Under the pieces are notes generated by a model that worked only from the letters and a program-made list of their open reading frames with translations, made no database searches and had not been told where the DNA came from. Positions 57,923 through 64,000 of a stretch of 64,000 bases of DNA are shown piece by piece. Numbering within the stretch: position 1 is the stretch's first letter; each line of letters opens with the position of its first letter. A program made the translations under genes and the position numbers. This DNA comes from Daphnia pulex (taxonomy: Eukaryota > Arthropoda > Branchiopoda > Diplostraca > Daphniidae): assembly GCF_021134715.1 (NCBI RefSeq), contig NC_060024.1:1116001-1180000 (forward strand), given 5' to 3'.

Positions 57923-58367
57923 GGGGCTGTCCATAAACGACGTCACACTTTTTTTAACTACTTTTGACCCCATCGTCACTATTCATCACAAATGTCTGCC
58001 CCCTCCCCCTATAAAATGACGTCACAACAGCTGACCCCCTCCTCCGAAAAAAAATAAAACAAAAAGAGCTTAAATTAAGTTTAAATTTCTTTGTAGTTAC
58101 AAAGTAATTTGAACTTAATTTTATTTGTAGACTAGACCATAGAAAATATACAGCTTGTATTAAAAAACTATTCGGTATTGAAGCTTCGAGAAAACTGAAG
58201 ATTTGAGAAACTAAGTCTGATGAACTTGGTATTTTCCCAAGAGATGACGTTAGTGTCGATTGTGTGACGTCACATTTTTGAAACCCCCCTACTCTCTTCG
58301 TCACACTTCGTCACGGTAGCCTTACCCCCTCCCCCTCCCTAATCGTGTGACGTCATTTATGGACGGA
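57923..58367. mobile_element. 445-bp MITE with GTCCATAAA-GACGTCACAC ends
   Basis: The left end CTGTCCATAAACGACGTCAC is matched by the inverted right end CCGTCCATAAATGACGTCAC (about 58345-58367). Inside are further TGACGTCA copies (about 58016, 58263) and CCCCCTCC tracts near both ends. It encodes nothing. Similar TCCATAAA-ACGTCA ends are common in arthropod MITEs. Confidence 0.8.
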
Positions 58368-58369
58368 AT

Positions 58370-59630
58370 CACAACAGCATTTTAAAAAAGGGCAGTTCTG
58401 TTGCGTGGGTTGGGACAGCTGATATTTCCAACATGGGAAAGCAGTGGGCGGGGCTTATGAAGGTTAATTTTCATGCCATCACTATTTCTTGGCACCCTTA
58501 TTAATCGATAATCGATTTGAGGATTTGATTACCTGAAACCAAGCCCCCTCGAATTTTCCCATATCTTAAATAAGCAGTTTCTTTTGCTATACGAAAACTT
58601 TTTTTTAAATAGCTGGATTCAGATGAAACCTTTTCAAACTTATAGAATGATTGAATGCGGATAGTTTTTAATTTTTTAATATTTCCCCTGGTGTTTTAAA
58701 AGGCTAAACTGATGCGGTCCCACATCACCCACTCCAGTGTCCCAATTCACACAATGTCATAAGCTCTTCCCTTAATTTTTTAAAAACTTTGAAAATCGGT
58801 ACAGCGTAAACCGTTTCTTCTAAAATTACCCAAAAATTACTGGAAATATAAAAAAGCACAGAAAATATAAAAAAAGAAAATAAATTAAATCGGTTGATTA
58901 ATTTGGAAGTTATAGTCTAAAAATAGCGTCCAAAATAACCCCACTCTCCCCTACTTGGATTTTTCTTCACCTGTTTCTGGTGTTTCTTTTGTCGGTGGAC
59001 GACACATTTTTATTTCATTATTTCTAGACGCTTGGTGTTCAGTCAGAGTCTCTACGGACATGCCTCCTTCAAACTCTATTCCGCCCCCCTTGAATTCCTA
59101 TCAAGTGGTCCCGCCACTAGCGGCGATAGTCTCCACTTATTACAGAAAATGGCGAAAGCATCAAAATCTTACGAAACGATTGTAGCAAAATGCATTCATT
59201 AATAATAGGAGGCGAGTAGAGCGGCGAGGAATAGATTCAAAGATTGTAGGTTCGATCCTAGCGAAGGCAAAATCTTTTTTAAATGTAATTTTACCTAAAT
59301 TTAATTAGCTTTTAAAATATTGAGAGGAAACCAATTAAGAAAGTTAGCCAAATCTATAAAGACTAATTAGTAAAGCAATAGTTTCCCAAAACGTATTGTT
59401 AGAACTTAGAAATTAAAATGGGCAGTAAACGGTGGCGGATGACACGTGGTATTGGTACAAACCCACCAGGTGGCAGTGATACTTGATAGGAATTCAAGAC
59501 GACGCCAAAAGCTTATGAAAGTCTTTAACGTTGAGTCGCACAACCATAAGTAATGGCTCTGGTTCAGTCACGGATGGTAAATGTGTGTCTTAGATAATAT
59601 AATCAAGTTATGGTATCAAATTCACCCCTT
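58370..59630. other. no gene recognised; tRNA-like fragment
   Basis: Around 59209-59275 a box-B-like GGTTCGATCCT lies downstream of GGCGAGTAGAGCGG, but a full cloverleaf does not fold. It could be a tRNA-derived SINE head. A 76-codon open frame at 58955-59185 has no motif. Confidence 0.35.
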
Positions 59631-59689
59631 CCTCCCTTCAAGAAAAATGGCCCTCTGAAATTCCAGTGAATGAAGAAAATTCGGCTATT

Positions 59690-60025
59690 TGTGACACTGA
59701 GGTCAAAGCTCTTTGGCGATAGTTTTTGCTCCGACAACAAACCTTTTTATCGTTCCTAAGAAGACTAAGGGCAAATTCAGACCTATTTTAAATTAAAGGA
59801 ATTTAAATCTTTTTGTCCCGTATGAGCATTTTAAAATGGAGGGTTTTGATAATTTAGATATTTAATCGGTAGTAATGATTCCATAGTAAAACTTCATTCG
59901 CAAGACGCATATTTCTTAGTCCCTGATATGGTCGAGGAACACCAAAAATATTTCAATTTTTCTGTAAAGGAATTTTTTATCTGTACGTTTGCCTCCCGTT
60001 CGGTTTGTCATCGGCTCCACACGCG
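59690..60025 (+). pseudogene. DIRS-type reverse transcriptase fragment
   Basis: Pieces of a tyrosine-recombinase-type retroelement RT: TNLFIVPKKTKGKFRPIL then KEFKSFCPYEHFKMEG (about 59737-59835), and DAYFLVPDMVEEHQKYFNFS then VKEFFICTFASRSVC (about 59906-60010). The order matches the DIRS RT segment PKKDG-FR-ILNLK-LN to DAY--VPI---H-KFLRF. Stops and at least one frame change lie between. It ends abruptly at about 60027, where a LINE fragment is joined. Confidence 0.75.
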
Positions 60026-60026
60026 A

Positions 60027-60110
60027 AGCCTAAAACAGATGGAAAAAATCTCCACTGTCGAAGGACAAAAGAAAAAATTGAAAAAACAGCTCTTTCAGCC
60101 ACACAAGTGG
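60027..60110 (+). repeat. LINE fragment duplicated from the 62178 copy
   Basis: GCCTAAAACAGATGGAA-AAATC-CCACT-TCGA-GGACAAAA at 60027-60070 is nearly identical to 62178-62221 and continues with AATTGAAAAA-CAGC. It is directly fused to the DIRS fragment, so one element inserted into, or recombined with, the other. Confidence 0.7.
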
Positions 60111-60114
60111 TCCC

Positions 60115-62170
60115 GCAGCGGCTGTCATCAGCAGAACACGGACTTCGTTCGATTTCCAGTCCCTCGCGCTGTCTAATTTAGCCCCGTTAGTAGTTTTTGT
60201 GCCCGGCACATCGACAAGCAACGCAACGTTTTGACGCCGATCTCTTCATTGCTTACGACTAGACCTACCGCATCTGTGTCTGTTGGACCAAAAAGTCAAG
60301 CCGTTTCTACAGGTGTCATAAGGAAGTCTCTCAAGTCTAGAGAGTGGCCTTCCTGCTCACGCTCGAGCACAAGGTGGGCCGCTAAAAACAGACGGAGTGT
60401 TTTGCAAAGTCCGGCCAGGTCTACAGCAAGTGTTTCAGTCTTGCCACGAGCGGCACAATGACGTTTGTGAGGCACACCTCCCACACTCAAAATTTTGGGC
60501 GCTGCACAGAAAAAGTTTGAGCTGTGAACGCTCAATCTTCCGCTCAAACATATCAGCTATTCAGCGCAACCATGTTCTCCCCCTCTCTACGATGCTGCCT
60601 ACCCTCTTTTGCTCTAAGGGACTAAAGAGTAAACACGAAAAAGGTGATTTCGATGAAGGTAATCTGCAAATCCATTACAAATTAAGGACCCCCCCACCAA
60701 AAATGGCGTGGGGTGCGCTTAAAGTGGGGGAGATTATTTCAACTTTGAAGAGAGATTACACGGTGAAATTAAAATTTAAAAAAATAAACAAAAATACTAT
60801 GAGAATCAGCGTAAAAAAGTGATTCGATTTATATTGATTTCCACCCGACCCTTTATTCATACAAAGTCATTTCACCAAGATGTGTAAATTTTCACCACTA
60901 GATGCCATGGAAAAATAAGCGGTTAAATGAGCGTAAAACGTTGTGCGCCACACACCTAAAACCAGTTTTGCCTCAACCCTCACCTCAAACTAGTTTGGGG
61001 GGGAGGGGGTTGCGGCGCACAGCTAAAAAAATTTGAGCGAATGGCAAGACTGTCCTTATTTTGATATTTGGGACATTTTCTCCTGTACTTTTTATTTCAA
61101 ATTAAGTTTATTAAAAAACAAATGTTAAATAGATGTTTTATATTGGCAATGTTTTTTTCCCTGTGGGATGTTCTTCAGTAAAAAAAAGAGATTCACTTGT
61201 GAAGGGTTTGTCATAGTTTAGGCTTGTGTCGTATGATGAAATGATGTGTTGTAAACTAAAATATTTTTTTCAAGTATAACAAATTCGAATGTAAAAAGAA
61301 AAGAGATAATGTGAATTGCATTTTGAATGTCCCACCTCCAGCACCAGCAGCACCAAACATGTCGGTATGCATTATTGGATTTTTTTTTCCATTCACATAT
61401 TTTAAATTTGTTATGTTTGATTAGCAATGGAATTCGTGGATTTTTTCAACAGAAGTCCCAGACGAGAAATAAAAGAGTATTTACAATTGATTTTAAAAAG
61501 CTGTTCTGCCACATGGAATTCACCAATTCATTGAGTAATATTTCTACTCGTGGACTTGCCTGCTAACTATGATTGCGTCTATTTATTTGCTTTACAACAC
61601 TGAATTGCTTTTTAGGGTTGTGCATTCTTACGAAATTATACTATCGTGAGAAGAAAATGCAGTTTATTATATATGTTTATGTTTAAACTTGCTTGCTTGC
61701 TTTCTCTAATTTGAACACAATGGCCAATAAAAGGAAGAGGATAGAATTCAGATTTTTGTACATTTAATAAGACTTCGACAAATTTATTGTCACGCTACTT
61801 CGATTAATACGGAGGTTGCCTTTTGAGAAGAGAAAGCTGAAATAAAATAATAACCCTGGCTAAAGGAACATAAAACATTCGGTATATTCATAAGAATAAA
61901 AACAGATTTTATTTTTTTCCAGATCTTTTTCCTTTCTTCCTTCCTCATTTCCACCCCATGCGACTCTTTCTCTGTTAAACAGAGTAAAAAAAAAGACGCG
62001 CTTATGAGGGGGAGACAACTTTGAGTGGGTGGAAATGGGGGAAGAACAGAGAGAATAGAACGGGTAAAAAAATAAAAGCAGCTTTAAGAAAATAGGAAGT
62101 AGAGCAAACACTAAAGCAGAACTGAAACGAACCTGGTGGAATAAAGCATGTTAACAGCTAATAAAAAACG
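60115..62170. other. no gene recognised
   Basis: The opposing open frames at 60231-60461 (plus) and 60296-60547 (minus) overlap and carry no known motif; one could be the continuation of the DIRS element. A (CT/GA)-rich minus-strand open frame at 61860-62111 is low-complexity. CACCAGCAGCACCA at 61338 is a short imperfect repeat. Confidence 0.35.
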
Positions 62171-62177
62171 AAAGTGA

Positions 62178-63285
62178 AGCCTAAAACAGATGGAAGAAAT
62201 CGCCACTATCGACGGACAAAAAAAAATTGAAAAAGCAGCAGAAGCTCTAAAAAAAGGAATCTTGAAGACAATGGGCCAACTTATCTCAGAACTTGGGCCA
62301 CAAGATCAAACCAAATTTTTGCAGTTCACTAAATGCATGATTGGAAAAGGAGTGAACATATGTCACCTGACGTCACACAAAAAATAGATGATGGAAACAT
62401 AATCCCCAAAAGATAAAGCAGAAACCTTCCTAGACTACTTTTGCAAATAAGTGCACCCTTCAAGTATCCCGATAAACCCCCATTTTGAAAGAAACATCAC
62501 TTGACAACCTCAAGAAGACGCACTGACTACCCTTAATGGCTGCATAACAATGGAGGAGGTGGCAAGGGGTCTACCAAGATCAAAATGTAAAGCAGTAGGA
62601 CATGACCTCCACAATCAAATGCTAAAGAACCTGTCAACGCCCAACAAAATCCACCTTCTTCAATTACTTAACCTACTACTTAAGCACTCATACGTACCCA
62701 TACAGTTGAAACAATCAATGGTGATACTCTTGTTGAAACTGGGTAAAGAAAGATCCTATCGCCAGTGTCACTCACGTCGTGCTTAAGCATAGTAATGGAA
62801 AGAATTCTAGCCAATTGTCTGCAACGGTACCTAGAAACCAAAGGAAAAATTAATAGGAAACAAGATGGATTAAGAAGAGGATGCAGTAAAATCATATAGC
62901 GTAGCTTGAAGCCGACATCCAAATAGGATTTAGAATAAAAAAACCTACAGTCGTGGTATTCCTAGACATTGAGAAAGCATACGACTCAGAATGGAAGCAA
63001 GGCTTGTTATATAAAATGGCCAAACTGGGCATCACAAGATGCATGCTAGCATGAATCAAAAACTTCTAAACCGACCACAAAATGCGCGTAAGAGTAGGAA
63101 ACCAAATTTCACACTACGAACTAATAGAAAAAGGAGTACCCCAAGGAGCAGTAATAAGTCCCATTCTCTTCAACATCATGGTATCAGACTTCATAGAAAA
63201 CGAAAGAAACAAATCCCTACTTTTCTCAGACTACGTAACAATATTTGCACAAGTTCACAAGGGAACAGGGCACAAGTGAAAAAAC
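62178..63285 (+). pseudogene. jockey-type LINE reverse transcriptase, broken
   Basis: From 62190 the frame reads MEEIATIDGQKKIEKAAEAL and then FLQFTKCMIGKG, the linker before RT. About 62410 has KDKAETFLDYFC. From 62550 it reads SKCKAVGHDLHNQMLKNLST, with the P/K-A-G-D-L-N pattern of RT block 0/1, and LKQSMVILLLKLGKERSYR. After a frameshift it gives VSLTSCLSIVMERILANCLQ, then VVFLDIEKAYDSEWKQGLLY (RT block A, with the first catalytic Asp) and ELIEKGVPQGAVISPILFNI (block B, PQG). The YxDD block is replaced by FSDYV (about 63224), so the catalytic motif is lost. Several stops. Assigned to the jockey group by motif style. Confidence 0.85.
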
Positions 63286-63408
63286 CAAGCCACGCCGAGA
63301 TGTTACAGACGTGAGTAACATTTAACAAGAACACATTTTTTGACTCAACTATCTCTATTTAAGTTTAATTTTACCTTAGTAGGTCCTGCTTAAAAAAAAT
63401 TAACTAAT

Positions 63409-63640
63409 TACAGTAGCTACACAAAGTTTCCGCACAGCTGAGAGAAGCTTATGGGAAAACGGGTATTTTGAAAATTCGCCAAAAATCGAGTTTTCGTCGG
63501 ACGAAAACGATTTTTGGACAGGGGCTTCTTAGACTTAAGGTTTATAGCACATATTTTTTGGGTATTTTTTCGTTCACGCGAACGTCCCTTTTAAATTGGA
63601 AGTAAAAGTTTCCGCACAGTCGAGAGGGCCAATAGTAAAT
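63409..63640. repeat. Tc1/mariner-like terminal sequences, direct copies
   Basis: TA followed by CAGTAGCTACACAAAGTTTC and CGCACAGCTGAGAG (63409-63444) resembles the outer edge of a Tc1/mariner element. AAAGTTTCCGCACAGTCGAGAG-like sequence recurs at about 63607-63628 in the same orientation. No transposase lies between them. Confidence 0.45.
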
Positions 63641-63793
63641 CGTACTACTTTGGCTCTCTTGTACTGGACGGAAAATAGAGCTAGGAGAGTTCTTTAGGGC
63701 TTAAAAAAAAGAGCATCGTTAGCTCTATAACCTCATCTGCAATGTTGACCCCCATGCCATTTGAGAAATCACTTTAATTTCGATGTGAAAATG

Positions 63794-64000
63794 AAAAGTT
63801 TTCATTTCTCAGTTAGTTTTCCTTTGTCCCCCCCTCCCGTAGTTGCCGGTTTTTCCAAATACCGAGATTTTAAATATTAGGGGCAGGGGGAGAAAAAAGA
63901 CAGGCCATCTCTAGGACCTTTTTTTTAGACTTGGTATTTGGAAAACCGGCAACTACGGGAGGGGGGAACAAAGGGAAAATAACTTAGAAATGAAAACTTT
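63794..64000. mobile_element. palindromic foldback repeat, cut by window end
   Basis: The left arm from about 63797 (AAGTTTTCATTTCTCAGTTA ... GTAGTTGCCGG) is matched by the inverted right arm ending at 64000 (CCGGCAACTACGGGAGGGGG ... AAATGAAAACTTT), about 70 bases each with a loop of about 70 bp. The outer boundary lies beyond the window. Confidence 0.8.

Noticed and set aside
57954..58304. 116-codon minus-strand frame
   Set aside because: Lies wholly inside the MITE at 57923-58367 and has no known motif.
59209..59275. tRNA gene
   Set aside because: A box-B-like GGTTCGATCCT is present, but acceptor, D and anticodon stems do not pair. At most it is a tRNA-derived SINE head.
60896..61035. inverted-repeat element with TGTGCGCC ends
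   Set aside because: Only about 8 bases pair (GTGCGCC/GGCGCAC) and the outer flanks do not extend the match; chance is adequate.
61860..62111. 83-codon minus-strand frame
   Set aside because: Low-complexity Phe/Leu/Ser reading from an A/G-rich tract with no supporting motif.

Overview
This is a eukaryotic nuclear window, AT-rich and dense in transposon debris. Short introns (about 55-85 bp in the well-resolved genes), arthropod-like versions of conserved genes and a very mixed repeat content suggest an arthropod with a compact genome. A crustacean of the Daphnia type fits best, but that is inference; no ribosomal or mitochondrial marker is present.

Three conserved host genes are resolved exon by exon, and every splice junction keeps the reading frame. 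They are HDAC1/Rpd3 (plus strand, 35148-37895, 12 exons, 538 codons), WDR12 (minus strand, 39989-41799, 9 exons, 428 codons) and Enhancer of polycomb (minus strand, 48204-50934, 8 exons, 672 codons). HDAC1 is the catalytic subunit of deacetylase co-repressors, Enhancer of polycomb is the scaffold of the NuA4/TIP60 acetyltransferase, and WDR12 acts in 60S ribosome assembly. Opposing chromatin modifiers therefore sit about 10 kb apart. A fourth, less certain host gene (18628-19371, minus) encodes a multi-pass membrane RING-finger protein.

Most of the rest is mobile-element sequence. In order: a MULE transposase gene with FLYWCH finger and five exons (about 200-1490); three different tandem-repeat blocks (2547-3545); a second MULE remnant (about 4450-5030); a 3.0-kb element bounded by 20-bp inverted ends, with a three-exon gene of unknown function (7204-10207); a 942-bp giant palindrome (10469-11410); a NACHT ATPase fragment (12139-12381); short inverted-repeat elements (15760-15906, 16675-17141); a second giant palindrome (19977-20978) that shares its termini and TTAA target with the first; a histone-H3-like exon (21849-21971); a pogo-type transposase remnant (about 23880-25075, minus); a gypsy RT fragment; a KDZ transposase remnant (about 29835-31335); a hAT transposase remnant (about 32130-32960); and a MITE at 33411-33994. 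Right of the host genes come a BEL/Pao integrase fragment (about 52340-53435), the 3' end of a CR1/L2-type LINE (about 54050-54980), a MITE at about 57923-58367, a DIRS-type RT fragment (about 59690-60025), a jockey-type LINE fragment (62178-63280) and a palindromic repeat running off the window end.

The most promising undescribed items are the TTAA-flanked pair of roughly 1-kb near-perfect palindromes and the 3-kb element with an unrecognised spliced gene. Three GC-AG introns, in WDR12, Enhancer of polycomb and the first MULE, are also worth noting. No CRISPR, operon or other prokaryotic feature is present.
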